Assembly: GCA_022447275.1 (NCBI GenBank)
Contig: JAKVBK010000005.1
Location: forward strand, 1 to 64,000
DNA: 64,000 nucleotides
Direction: 5' to 3'
Origin: Oceanicola sp.
Lineage (GTDB): Bacteria > Pseudomonadota > Alphaproteobacteria > Rhodobacterales > Rhodobacteraceae
The first letter of the stretch is position 1. Each line of letters starts with the position of its first letter. The notes under the pieces are model-generated. The model saw only the letters and a program-made list of their open reading frames with translations. It did no database searches and was not told the DNA's origin. This document shows positions 55,886 through 64,000 of this stretch, piece by piece. The translations under genes were made by a program, and so were the position numbers.

Positions 55886-57058
55886 TTAAAGATGTATCGC
55901 TTGGACCATCTCACCTGCCTTTCTGGCAGGGTCCTTTATGGGGCGTATCAGCAGCGCATTTGCATCTGCCAGCACAGACATCAGGGAACTGTCCTGGCGT
56001 GGGTCAGCGAAGATCGCTCCGTTTTCGATGCGGGCGCGCATGTAGTGCAGGCGCGGGCCGTTCTGCGTGACGGGCGCGCCGAGGGGCAGCGTGATCTCTG
56101 GCAGCGGCGCGGCGGGAAGGCCTGTCATCACGCGCAGGGCGGGCCGCAGGAAAATATGGGCGCAAACCAACCCTGAAACGGGGTTCCCGGGCAGCCCAAA
56201 GAGGGGCGTATCTTTGAGTGTGCCGACAAGCAGTGGTTTGCCCGGCCGCATGGCGATTTTGTAAAATGACAAATCCATGCCAAGTGCTTCGGCAACGGGC
56301 CCAACAAGATCATGGTCGCCCACCGAAGCGCCCCCGGTTGTCACGATCATGTCGGCCCCTGCCGCCAGCCTGAAGCCCAGCTCAAGGCTGTCTCTCCGGT
56401 CGCGCGCGATGGGCAAAAGGCGGGTTTCGGCGCCTTCCGATTCCAAAATAGCCTTTATCGCTAGACTGTTAGAGGCGATAATCTGGTCCGGGCCGGGTGT
56501 CTCGCCCACATTTACCAACTCATCCCCCGTTGCCATGATCGCCACAACGGGCCGTCTGTGTACGGTGACCTCTGGCACATTCATGGCGGCAATCAGCCCG
56601 ATATCATGGGCGGACAGGCGGCGACCGGCGGTAATGCGGTGCCCCTTTGCGAAATCGTTTCCGGCGGGGCGGACATAGCTGGCAGTATCGAGATCTGATC
56701 CCAGCGTGATCTGATCGCCCATGCGCGTGACGTCTTCCTGGATGATCACACGGTCTGCCCCCGGCGGTACGGGGGCGCCGGTGAAAATGCGCACCGCCGT
56801 GCCCGGCGTGACAGCGCCATCAAACCGGTCTCCGGCGCGGGATTCTCCGATGATTTTGAAACCTGCACCAGGCACGGCCTCAGCGCCGTCAACCGCATAG
56901 CCATCCATCGCAGAGGCGGGGAAGGGCGGTTGATCTCGCTGTGCGATCACATCGCGCGCCAGCACGCGCCCATGGGCATCTCCCAGAGCGACACGTTCCG
57001 TGGGCAGGGCGGAGACAAGGGCGAAGACGCGCGCCAGCGCCTCCGCAACGGTGATCAC
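55886..57058 (-). CDS. moeA: Molybdopterin molybdotransferase MoeA
   Basis: MoeA inserts molybdate into adenylated molybdopterin. The 390-residue protein has the family segments [40 protein letters not shown] and LPGNPVSG. It starts with GTG at 57058, overlapping the moaC stop by four bases (GTGA). It lies in the trpC-moaC-moeA string and ends 70 bases before the lexA start. Confidence 0.95.
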   Translation of the reverse strand: MITVAEALARVFALVSALPTERVALGDAHGRVLARDVIAQRDQPPFPASAMDGYAVDGAEAVPGAGFKIIGESRAGDRFDGAVTPGTAVRIFTGAPVPPGADRVIIQEDVTRMGDQITLGSDLDTASYVRPAGNDFAKGHRITAGRRLSAHDIGLIAAMNVPEVTVHRRPVVAIMATGDELVNVGETPGPDQIIASNSLAIKAILESEGAETRLLPIARDRRDSLELGFRLAAGADMIVTTGGASVGDHDLVGPVAEALGMDLSFYKIAMRPGKPLLVGTLKDTPLFGLPGNPVSGLVCAHIFLRPALRVMTGLPAAPLPEITLPLGAPVTQNGPRLHYMRARIENGAIFADPRQDSSLMSVLADANALLIRPIKDPARKAGEMVQAIHL

Positions 57059-57531
57059 GGCTGGGCCTCGTAACGGCCTGATTTGCCGCCATCTTTCACC
57101 AGAACCTTGATGTCACCAATCTCCATCGCCCGGTCCACGGCCTTGAGCATGTCATAGACGGTTAGCGCGGCGGTCGAGGCCGCCGTCAGGGCTTCCATCT
57201 CCACACCTGTCTGGCCGTTCGTCTTGACCGTGGCTGTGATGCGGACGCCCGGCAGGGTATCATCCGGCACAAGATCGACTGCAACTTTCGTGATCGGCAG
57301 CGGATGGCACAGGGGGATCAGATCAGCCGTGCGTTTTGCCCCCATGATCCCGGCAAGCCGCGCCACGCCCAGAACATCGCCCTTCTTGGCCGTGCCTTCG
57401 GTGATATGCGCCAGTGTTTCGGGCAGCATCTTTACCTGCGCACTGGCTGTCGCGATCCGGTCGGTGAAGTCCTTTTCGGACACATCAACCATATGGGCCC
57501 GGCCTTCGCCGTCAAAATGGGTCAGAGACAT
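57055..57531 (-). CDS. moaC: Cyclic pyranopterin monophosphate synthase MoaC
   Basis: MoaC completes the formation of cyclic pyranopterin monophosphate, the first molybdenum cofactor intermediate. The 158-residue protein has [12 protein letters not shown], the active-site [15 protein letters not shown] and the tail [10 protein letters not shown]. It begins three bases after the trpC stop and overlaps moeA, so is co-translated with both. Confidence 0.96.
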   Translation of the reverse strand: MSLTHFDGEGRAHMVDVSEKDFTDRIATASAQVKMLPETLAHITEGTAKKGDVLGVARLAGIMGAKRTADLIPLCHPLPITKVAVDLVPDDTLPGVRITATVKTNGQTGVEMEALTAASTAALTVYDMLKAVDRAMEIGDIKVLVKDGGKSGRYEAQP

Positions 57532-57534
57532 GGC

Positions 57535-58350
57535 TCAGAGCCCCCCGCCATTGCGGGCGCCACCGGCGAGGATTGCCCTTGTGGCGGCCGTCACGTCGTC
57601 CTGCCGCATGAGGCTTTCCCCAATCAGGAAGCAGCGCGCCCCGTGCTGAGAGATATCTTCGAGATCGCTTGGCGTGAACAAGCCCGATTCTGACACCAGC
57701 AGGCGATCCTCGGGGGCGCGTCGCGCCAGTGTGCGCGTTGTATCCAGCGTGGTCTCGAAGGTGTTCAGATCCCGGTTGTTGATCCCCAGCAGCGGCGATT
57801 TCAGGAGGCAGGCGCGCTCAAGTTCTTCGGCATTGTGCACTTCGATGAGCACATCCATGCCCCATTCAAAGGCCGCCTCTTCCAACTCCTTGGCCTGGGT
57901 ATCGGACACGGATGCCATGATGATCAGGATGCAATCGGCGTGCAGCGCACGGGCCTCTGCCACCTGATAGGTGTCATACATGAAATCCTTGCGCAGGGCA
58001 GGCAGTTCCACGGCGGCGCGGGCCTCTGTCAGATAGGCGTTATCGCCTTGAAAGGACGGCCCATCGGTGAGGATGGACAGGCAGGTTGCCCCACCGGCCT
58101 CATAGGCTTTGGCCAGCGCTGGCGGATCGAAATCCGCCCGGATAAGGCCCTTGGAGGGGCTGGCCTTTTTGATTTCGGCAATCAGCCCGTAGCCGGTGCG
58201 CGCGGCTTCTTTCAGACGGGTCGCAAAGCCGCGTGGGGCAGGCGCGCTTCGGGCGGCCTCTTCCACCTCAGCAAGGGAGCGGTGCGCCTTTGCGGCCTCT
58301 ACCTCTTCCAGCTTGTAGGCCTTGATCTTGTCCAGGATGGTCGGTGTCAT
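57535..58350 (-). CDS. trpC: Indole-3-glycerol phosphate synthase
   Basis: TrpC closes the indole ring in tryptophan synthesis. The 271-residue TIM-barrel has [43 protein letters not shown] and the phosphate-binding SESGLFT. It lies three bases after ung and three before moaC. Confidence 0.95.
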   Translation of the reverse strand: MTPTILDKIKAYKLEEVEAAKAHRSLAEVEEAARSAPAPRGFATRLKEAARTGYGLIAEIKKASPSKGLIRADFDPPALAKAYEAGGATCLSILTDGPSFQGDNAYLTEARAAVELPALRKDFMYDTYQVAEARALHADCILIIMASVSDTQAKELEEAAFEWGMDVLIEVHNAEELERACLLKSPLLGINNRDLNTFETTLDTTRTLARRAPEDRLLVSESGLFTPSDLEDISQHGARCFLIGESLMRQDDVTAATRAILAGGARNGGGL

Positions 58351-58353
58351 GTC

Positions 58354-59034
58354 TCACGATCCCTTCGCAACGGGGTTGGCCCAGTTTATGGGCCTTTGGC
58401 CGCGGGTTTCCAACCATCTATTCACCTTTGAGAACGGCTTTGAGCCAAAGAAGCCGCGTCGCGCCGATAGCGGAGAGGGATGCGCCGTTTCCAGACGCAG
58501 GTGATGGGGCGCGAGCGGGCCTGCCAGCTTTGCGGCTGACTGCCCCCAAAGCACAAAGGCGCGGGGCTGGTCTGCCAGCCGGTCAAGCACCTCCCTCAAG
58601 AGAGTCTGCCAGCCGATCTTAAGATGGCCGCCCGCATCGCCGCTGGGCACCGTCAGGGCTGCGTTCAGAAGCAATACCCCCTGATCGGCCCATCCGCGCA
58701 AGTCGCCCGTTGCCGGGCAGGCGCCAATATCAGCTTCCATTTCTTTGAAAATATTTGCCAAAGAGCGCGGCAGGCGGGTTTTGGGCGTTACCGAAAAGGC
58801 AAAGCCATGGGCGTGGCCGGGGGTGGGGTAGGGATCCTGCCCCAGGATAACGACGCGCACATCGTCAGGCTGGCAGCGCTCGAGGGCCGCAAAAACCTGC
58901 TCCGCCGGGGGCAGAATATCGCGCGGCTCCGCCGCAAGCGTGGCGCGCAGGTCAGACCAGGGTGCGCCGAAGAACGGCAACTCAGCCCAGGCGCCAATGC
59001 GGTCAATGCGGGGCTCGAAGGACGGGAGGGGCAT
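58354..59034 (-). CDS. ung: Uracil-DNA glycosylase, family 1
   Basis: Ung removes uracil from DNA, starting base excision repair. The 226-residue protein has the water-activating Asp67 in GQDPYPTPGHAHG, GVLLLNAALTV and the DNA-contact motif HPSPLSARRGFFGSKPF. It is inserted between trpD (29 bases) and trpC (3 bases) on the same strand, an unusual home that makes it part of the trp transcript. Confidence 0.95.
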   Translation of the reverse strand: MPLPSFEPRIDRIGAWAELPFFGAPWSDLRATLAAEPRDILPPAEQVFAALERCQPDDVRVVILGQDPYPTPGHAHGFAFSVTPKTRLPRSLANIFKEMEADIGACPATGDLRGWADQGVLLLNAALTVPSGDAGGHLKIGWQTLLREVLDRLADQPRAFVLWGQSAAKLAGPLAPHHLRLETAHPSPLSARRGFFGSKPFSKVNRWLETRGQRPINWANPVAKGS

Positions 59035-59063
59035 GTTCAGGCAAACCTTTCCGATTGGCCCGG

Positions 59064-60080
59064 TCAGGCGCCCTGCGTGATGCGCGCCAGCCCTTCTACC
59101 TTTGCGCGTGCGGCGCCGCTGTCGATGCTGTCACGGGCGATCTCAACACCCGCCTTGAGATCGGACGCCTTGTCTGCCACCACCAGCGCAGCTGCAGCGT
59201 TCAAAAGCACGGCATCGCGGTAAGCGCTCTGCTCACCTTGGAGCAAGGCCTTGAACGCATTTGCATTTTCTTCTGGGGTGCCGCCGAGAATATCCTTGAA
59301 AGGATGGACAGGCAGGCCCGCATCTTCCGGGTGCACTTCATGGCCGGTGATCTGGCCGTCTTTCAACGCGGCCACGGAGCTGGGCCCTGCGATCGACAGC
59401 TCATCGGTGCCGTCCGAGCCGTGCACGATCCAGACGGCTTCTGCGCCAAGCTCCTGCAGGGTTTCGGCCATCGGGTAAATCAGATCGATCGCGAAGGCGC
59501 CCGTGAGCTGGCGCTTGACCCCGGCCGGATTCGTCAACGGCCCGAGAATGTTGAAGATCGTTTTGCAGCCCAGTTCCTGACGGGTGGGCATGACATGTTT
59601 GATTGCGGGGTGGTGCATCGGGGCCATCATGAAGCCGATCCCCACCTCTGACAGGGCTTTCTCCACCACATCCGCGCCAACCATCACATCCACGCCCATC
59701 TGGCCGAGTGCGTCTGCTGCGCCAGATTTCGAGCTGAGGTTTCGGTTGCCGTGCTTGGCCACGGGCACGCCAGCCCCTGCAACCACGAAAGCAGTTGCGG
59801 TTGAGATATTCAGGGTGCCCATCCCGTCTCCGCCGGTGCCCACGATATCCATCGCATCCGCAGGGGCGCTGACAGGTACGCATTTGGCGCGCATGACGGC
59901 CGCCGCAGCGGCGTATTCGGCCACTGATTCCCCGCGTGCGCGCATCGCCATCAAAAGTCCGCCAATCTGCGCGTCCGTCGCCTCGCCCTCAAAGAGGATC
60001 TCAAAGGCGCGCTTGGCCTGCGCCTTGGACAAAGGCCCCTCGGAGGCGGAGTAAATCAGGGGTTTCATTGCATCGCTCAT
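59064..60080 (-). CDS. trpD: Anthranilate phosphoribosyltransferase
   Basis: TrpD joins anthranilate to phosphoribosyl pyrophosphate. The 338-residue protein has the PRPP loop [36 protein letters not shown] and the anthranilate region [22 protein letters not shown]. It overlaps trpG by four bases. Confidence 0.95.
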   Translation of the reverse strand: MSDAMKPLIYSASEGPLSKAQAKRAFEILFEGEATDAQIGGLLMAMRARGESVAEYAAAAAVMRAKCVPVSAPADAMDIVGTGGDGMGTLNISTATAFVVAGAGVPVAKHGNRNLSSKSGAADALGQMGVDVMVGADVVEKALSEVGIGFMMAPMHHPAIKHVMPTRQELGCKTIFNILGPLTNPAGVKRQLTGAFAIDLIYPMAETLQELGAEAVWIVHGSDGTDELSIAGPSSVAALKDGQITGHEVHPEDAGLPVHPFKDILGGTPEENANAFKALLQGEQSAYRDAVLLNAAAALVVADKASDLKAGVEIARDSIDSGAARAKVEGLARITQGA

Positions 60081-60667
60081 GCTGGCTCTCCCAAGAGATT
60101 GGCCGTTTCAAGGAAGGTCCGCAGCATGGCGTGACCATGCTCGGAGCGGATCGACTCGGGGTGGAATTGTACGCCTTCAATGGGCAGTTCCTTGTGCCGC
60201 AGGCCCATGATCGTGCCATCGTCCAGCCATGCGGTGATCTCGAGGCAGTCGGGCAGGTCTTCGCGGGCCACGATCAAAGAGTGATAGCGGGTCGCCTGCA
60301 GAGGGGAGGGCAGCCCAGCAAAGCAGCCCTTGCCCGCGTGGTGCATCGTGCCCAGCTTGCCATGCACGATTTCGTGGCAGCGCGTGACTGTCCCGCCAAA
60401 AGCTGCCCCGATGGATTGGTGTCCAAGGCACACGCCAAACAGGGGGATACGCGCCTCTGCAGCGGCAGCGATCAGAGGCATACAGATGCCCGCTTGGGGA
60501 GGGTCACAAGGGCCGGGAGACAGCAGGATTGCACTTGGATTAAGGCCCATGGCTTCTTGTACGGTGAGCGCATCATTGCGCACCACATGAGCCTCTGTGC
60601 CAAGCTCGCCCAAGTAATGGACAAGGTTGTAAGTGAAACTGTCATAGTTATCGATCAGCAGAAGCAC
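60077..60667 (-). CDS. trpG: Anthranilate synthase component II (glutamine amidotransferase)
   Basis: TrpG supplies ammonia to TrpE. The 196-residue class I amidotransferase starts [19 protein letters not shown], has the nucleophile Cys80 in [11 protein letters not shown] and the His-Glu pair in VQFHPESI. It heads the trpG-trpD-ung-trpC run and is separated from trpE by a plus-strand gene, so it needs its own promoter in the 179 bases before 60847. Confidence 0.95.
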   Translation of the reverse strand: MLLLIDNYDSFTYNLVHYLGELGTEAHVVRNDALTVQEAMGLNPSAILLSPGPCDPPQAGICMPLIAAAAEARIPLFGVCLGHQSIGAAFGGTVTRCHEIVHGKLGTMHHAGKGCFAGLPSPLQATRYHSLIVAREDLPDCLEITAWLDDGTIMGLRHKELPIEGVQFHPESIRSEHGHAMLRTFLETANLLGEPA

Positions 60668-60846
60668 GCGCAGGCCTTTCCATCAGGGGGTGAACCCGCT
60701 GGCGGGTCGCGGTATAGATGGGCCGAGCGGTACGAGATGGTCAACCCTTGCCCTGCGGTTCACAGGGGGGAAAGGCATCATGGCATCACATTGGTCCCGC
60801 GCAGAGTTGTGAAAGGGCGCCGTCACGCGCCCTGAGGAGAAAGTGA

Positions 60847-62646
60847 ATGGCACGAAGCTTCCTTGTGGGGGCCCTTTGGGGAACGGCGACAGCCGGTGTT
60901 ATGCTCGTTAACCTTTCGCTGATCGTGCCTTTGCCCAGCGAGTTGATTGCCCCTGAGGACGAAGACTGGCTTGCCGCGCCGACGCTTATGCCTGAAACGG
61001 CTGCGACGGGGCCGGATGCGGCTGCTGCGCCTTTGTCGGACGTGCCCGAAGCTGATCCGCAGTCGACCGCCGTTCCAGCACAAGAGGACGGGCAAGCCCA
61101 ACCTGCCACAGGGCCGTCGCCGGACAACAGCACTGCGGCGCCAGCCGAGGGCAGCGCGCCGCCTGCCAACGCCAGCACCGAGGCGCCCCCGCCCGAGGAT
61201 GTTTCGCTCCCAGACATAGACAGTGCCGCCCCATCCGCAGTGTCCGATGCGCCGCGCGCACCCGCGCAGGAGGCTGCGTCTGCACAGCCCGCTGCCCCTG
61301 TGGCCCAGACGCCTTCAACCGAGGGGGCCGCCTTGGCGGAACGTGACGGCCCAGCGGCCACGCCCGCAGCGCCCTCTGCCAATCTGCCCGCCGTAACAGA
61401 ACAGGCCGCGCCTGCGCCAGTGGTGACAGACGCGCCCAGCCCATCGCCATCGCAACCGAATGCAGTTGTCGCACAGCCCGACACATCCGCGCCCCAAGCG
61501 GACACACAGACGGCAACCGAAACCGTACCTTCTGAAGATGTCACCAGCGGCCCGTATTCCGATCTGATCCCGCTGGAGCGGGACCCGGATACCCCACCCC
61601 CCCGCATTGCACCGCCGACCTTGGCGCCTGAGGCCGCCGCCGCGGACAGTGCAGCACCTCCATCAGTCAAAGAAGCGGCCCAGTCGCCGCAACCGGCTGA
61701 CCCACAGCCTGCGCCGCCCCTCGCGGCAGCAGCCGAAACAGACGCATCGGCAAACACACCGGGCGAAGGCGCAGTCCCGGAAACGCCTGCTGCTATGGCT
61801 GTTCCTGCCCCCACGGATGACAGCCCGGCCGATCGTGCTGAAACCACGCCGTCCGATCGCCTGCCGCGCATCGCTGCTCTGCCAGATCGCGGCGCGGAAG
61901 AGGGCCCAACGCTTGGCAAACCCGTGATCCCTCTGGCCGAGCGTCTGGGCACGGTTGGTACCTTTACCGATCGCCCCGCTGCTGCAGAACCGCCCGCGCC
62001 TCCGCCGCCCGCATGGATCCGCAATGGGGCCGTGGCTGAAGGGCAAGCGCCACAGGGGCCGCTGCTGGGGATGGTGCTGATCGATCCGGGCCTGCCCGAG
62101 GATTTGCGGGCCGGGCTTTTGGAAGATCCGCTTCCCATTACGATCGCCCTTGATAGCACCCGCGAAGATGCGCCGGAAACGCTGCGCCAGTACCGAGCCG
62201 CCGGTTACGAAGTGCTTGTGATCCCCGGCCCGGCGGGCGATGCGGCCACCCTCGCGGCCCTGCCAGACGCGGTTGGCCTCCTGTCCGCTACGGATGCGCC
62301 GGTGCCCTCCGCCGGCGTGTTGTCTGCAGACGGGCACGGGGTTTTGCTGTGGCCCGGGGGATTGGATGGCGCGTTGCGCGGGGTGGCCCGCGCGGGGCTG
62401 CCCGCCTTGCGCGCCTATCGGTTGCTTGACGGGCAGGCCGAGCGGGCCCCCGTGATCGGGCGCTATCTGGGACGGGCCGCGTTCGAGGCCCAGCAGACCC
62501 TTTCCGAAACGGTGATCGGCCACCTCTATCCCGAAACTCTGCAAGCCGTGCGCGGTTTCGTGGCGGCTGCACCGGACAGAGGCATTGCCGTGGTGCCGGT
62601 CACCGTTGTGATGGCCCGCCAGATCGACGACGCGTCAGATTTCTGA
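60847..62646 (+). CDS. Divergent polysaccharide deacetylase family protein with long low-complexity linker
   Basis: The 599-residue protein has an N-terminal membrane anchor (about 7-27), about 340 residues of Pro/Ala/Thr/Glu-rich linker, and a C-terminal domain of about 220 residues. The latter resembles the 'divergent polysaccharide deacetylase' family (ITIALDSTREDAPETLRQYRAAGYEVLVIPGPAGD ... RGIAVVPVTVVMAR). The usual metal-binding Asp/His triad is not evident, so it may be catalytically inactive. It lies on the plus strand between trpE and trpG. AGGAG sits ten bases before the ATG. Confidence 0.78.
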   Translation: MARSFLVGALWGTATAGVMLVNLSLIVPLPSELIAPEDEDWLAAPTLMPETAATGPDAAAAPLSDVPEADPQSTAVPAQEDGQAQPATGPSPDNSTAAPAEGSAPPANASTEAPPPEDVSLPDIDSAAPSAVSDAPRAPAQEAASAQPAAPVAQTPSTEGAALAERDGPAATPAAPSANLPAVTEQAAPAPVVTDAPSPSPSQPNAVVAQPDTSAPQADTQTATETVPSEDVTSGPYSDLIPLERDPDTPPPRIAPPTLAPEAAAADSAAPPSVKEAAQSPQPADPQPAPPLAAAAETDASANTPGEGAVPETPAAMAVPAPTDDSPADRAETTPSDRLPRIAALPDRGAEEGPTLGKPVIPLAERLGTVGTFTDRPAAAEPPAPPPPAWIRNGAVAEGQAPQGPLLGMVLIDPGLPEDLRAGLLEDPLPITIALDSTREDAPETLRQYRAAGYEVLVIPGPAGDAATLAALPDAVGLLSATDAPVPSAGVLSADGHGVLLWPGGLDGALRGVARAGLPALRAYRLLDGQAERAPVIGRYLGRAAFEAQQTLSETVIGHLYPETLQAVRGFVAAAPDRGIAVVPVTVVMARQIDDASDF

Positions 62647-62730
62647 GGCCTTGGTGCCTATGTCAGGGCCCGGCGCGCGGTGCCGCGCGGCGCGATGGCC
62701 GTCGGGCGGTTTGGGCGCGTGCCGTGCAGG

Positions 62731-64000
62731 TTAGGCGTTGCGGCTCCGATCAAACTGGCCGGCATCTTCTGCTGCAGTGCGGATCGCCTTGGCCTTGTTG
62801 ACGGTTTCCTCAAACTCGGCCTCGGGATCGCTGTCATAGACAACGCCACCCCCGGCCTGAATATACAGCTTTTCATCCTTCACAACGGCCGTGCGCAGGG
62901 CGATGCACATATCCATATCGCCATCGGCGCTGAAATAGCCAACACCGCCGCCATAGACGCCCCGCTTTTCGGGCTCCAACTCATCGATGATCTGCATGGC
63001 GCGCACCTTGGGCGCGCCCGATACGGTGCCCGCAGGAAGGCCTGCCAAAAGCGCTGTGATGGCGTCATGCCCATCTGAAATCTCGCCCACCACGTTTGAG
63101 ACGATATGCATGACATGGGAGTAGCGCTCGATCACGAATTCCTCGGTTGGGCGGACGGTGCCGATCTTTGACACGCGCCCGACATCGTTGCGGCCAAGAT
63201 CCAGCAGCATCAGATGTTCGGCCAACTCCTTTTGATCGGACAGCAGATCCTCTTCCAGGGCGCGGTCCTCTGCCGGTGTGCTGCCCCGTTTGCGTGTGCC
63301 TGCGATCGGGCGCACGGTCACCTCACCCTCGCGCAGACGCACGAGGATTTCGGGGCTGGCCCCTACGATCTGGAACCCGCCGAAGTTGAAATAGAACATG
63401 AAGGGCGAGGGATTCGTGCGCCGCAGGGAGCGGTAGAGCGCGAAGGGGGGCAGGGGAAAGCTGTGTGTCCAGCGCTGGGAGGGCACGACCTGAAAGATAT
63501 CGCCCGCCTTGATGTACTCTTTCGCCTTTTCCACGGCCGCAAGGTAGTCCGGCTTGGCGAAGTTCGAAACGCCCGGACCCATGCCGCCAGAGAAATCAGA
63601 CAGCTCCCGGCTGTCTCCGGTTACGCCCCGCTCGAGATCGCGCACAGCATCCATGACGCGTTCGGCCGCTTGCGCATAGGCGGCACGGGCGGAAAGACCG
63701 TCGGCCACGAACGCGGGCGACACCACGATCACTTCGCCCTTTACCCCGTCCAGAACGGCCACCACAGAGGGGCGCATCAGTTGCGCGTCGGGCAGGCCCA
63801 GGGGATCGGGGTTGATATTGGGCAGATGCTCGACAAGGCGGATCATGTCATAGCCCAGATACCCGAACAGGCCCGCCGCGATCGGCGGCAGCCCGTCCGG
63901 CAGATCGATCCGACATTCGGCCAGCAGGGTGCGCAGGCTGTCGAGAGGGGCTTCAGAGGCCTCTGTCCAGGCATCGGAATCAAAACGTGCTTGCCGGTTG
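62731..64000 (-). CDS. trpE: Anthranilate synthase component I (5' end beyond window)
   Basis: TrpE forms anthranilate from chorismate. The visible 422 residues run from NRQARFDSDAWTEAS through GLFGYLGYDMIR, the chorismate-binding SPEILVRL, RPIAGTRKRGSTP and the C-terminal GGGVVYDSDPEAEFEETVNKAKAI. The reading frame is open past the ATG at 63846 to the window edge, so that ATG is internal and roughly 80 N-terminal residues are missing. Any leader or attenuator lies outside. Confidence 0.95.
   Translation of the reverse strand, partial: NRQARFDSDAWTEASEAPLDSLRTLLAECRIDLPDGLPPIAAGLFGYLGYDMIRLVEHLPNINPDPLGLPDAQLMRPSVVAVLDGVKGEVIVVSPAFVADGLSARAAYAQAAERVMDAVRDLERGVTGDSRELSDFSGGMGPGVSNFAKPDYLAAVEKAKEYIKAGDIFQVVPSQRWTHSFPLPPFALYRSLRRTNPSPFMFYFNFGGFQIVGASPEILVRLREGEVTVRPIAGTRKRGSTPAEDRALEEDLLSDQKELAEHLMLLDLGRNDVGRVSKIGTVRPTEEFVIERYSHVMHIVSNVVGEISDGHDAITALLAGLPAGTVSGAPKVRAMQIIDELEPEKRGVYGGGVGYFSADGDMDMCIALRTAVVKDEKLYIQAGGGVVYDSDPEAEFEETVNKAKAIRTAAEDAGQFDRSRNA

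Noticed and set aside
60786-62159. Long 457-residue frame antisense to the deacetylase-like gene
   Set aside because: It is Ser/Gly/Ala-rich, the expected mirror of a Pro/Ala/Thr-rich GC-rich gene, with no ribosome site or domain; the plus-strand gene explains the DNA.
63846-63846. ATG at 63846 as the trpE start
   Set aside because: The frame is open and TrpE-like upstream to the window edge, so this methionine is internal.
1-64000. CRISPR array, insertion sequence or prophage
   Set aside because: No regularly spaced direct repeats, transposase, integrase or phage structural genes were seen; the lysis trio alone does not make a prophage.

Overview
The window looks like ordinary chromosomal core DNA of a Rhodobacterales (Roseobacter-group) alphaproteobacterium. 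Supporting signs are the GTTC-N7-GTTC type LexA boxes, the relic of a VPLPA-CTERM protein, a lysis cassette of the gene-transfer-agent (GTA) type lying inside a cytochrome c maturation cluster, a trp-moaC-moeA-lexA string, paired gap genes with tkt, and high GC with dense, often overlapping genes. I see no insertion sequence, integrase, prophage structural module or CRISPR array.

Layout. 1-0.7 kb: a decayed FG-GAP/VPLPA-CTERM gene and tRNA-Glu(UUC). 0.9-5 kb (minus): recJ and glpX, which overlap, then a family 2 glycosyltransferase. 5.3-10.2 kb (plus): a RarD-type transporter, a LysM envelope protein and an ATM1-type ABC exporter. 10.3-11 kb: an SDR gene whose start is out of frame because of an A7 tract. 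11.2-18.6 kb (plus): DUF1223, MFS and DUF924 proteins, lpd, and uvrA with a LexA box. 18.8-24.7 kb: an MpaB-type protein, a previously unlisted 27-residue membrane ORF, and the valine-degradation genes (isobutyryl-CoA dehydrogenase, 3-hydroxyisobutyryl-CoA hydrolase, mmsB, then mmsA). 24.8-27.2 kb: a CBS protein, coaD, and a divergent CDF exporter/MerR pair.

27.3-32.1 kb (minus): tkt, gap2, a 47-residue membrane protein and gap1. Both gap promoters carry near-identical LacI-type palindromes, which suggests shared control of lower glycolysis/gluconeogenesis. 32.4-34 kb (plus): a coiled-coil protein with zapA, then bolA and a monothiol glutaredoxin. 34.1-37.5 kb (minus): purL, a candidate small RNA with an exposed CCUCCC, and a LysR regulator divergent from a 1137-residue indolepyruvate:ferredoxin oxidoreductase-type gene. 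41-44.5 kb (plus): an acyltransferase, murI, argC and ccmE. 44.6-46 kb: three overlapping lysis genes (GH108 endolysin, three-TM GTA holin, and a 73-residue XhlA-like protein). 46-50 kb: ccmF, ccmH, an enoyl-CoA hydratase and queF. 50-53 kb (minus): gltA and gltX. 53-55 kb (plus): comEC.

55.1-64 kb (minus): trpE (5' end outside the window), trpG, trpD, ung, trpC, moaC, moeA, then lexA with its own promoter and a cluster of GTTC half-sites. A divergent polysaccharide deacetylase gene on the plus strand separates trpE from trpG. The DNA-repair theme (recJ, uvrA, ung, lexA, comEC) is spread over the window. Most genes are confident family-level calls. The regulatory sites, the small ORFs and the sRNA are predictions from sequence pattern alone.
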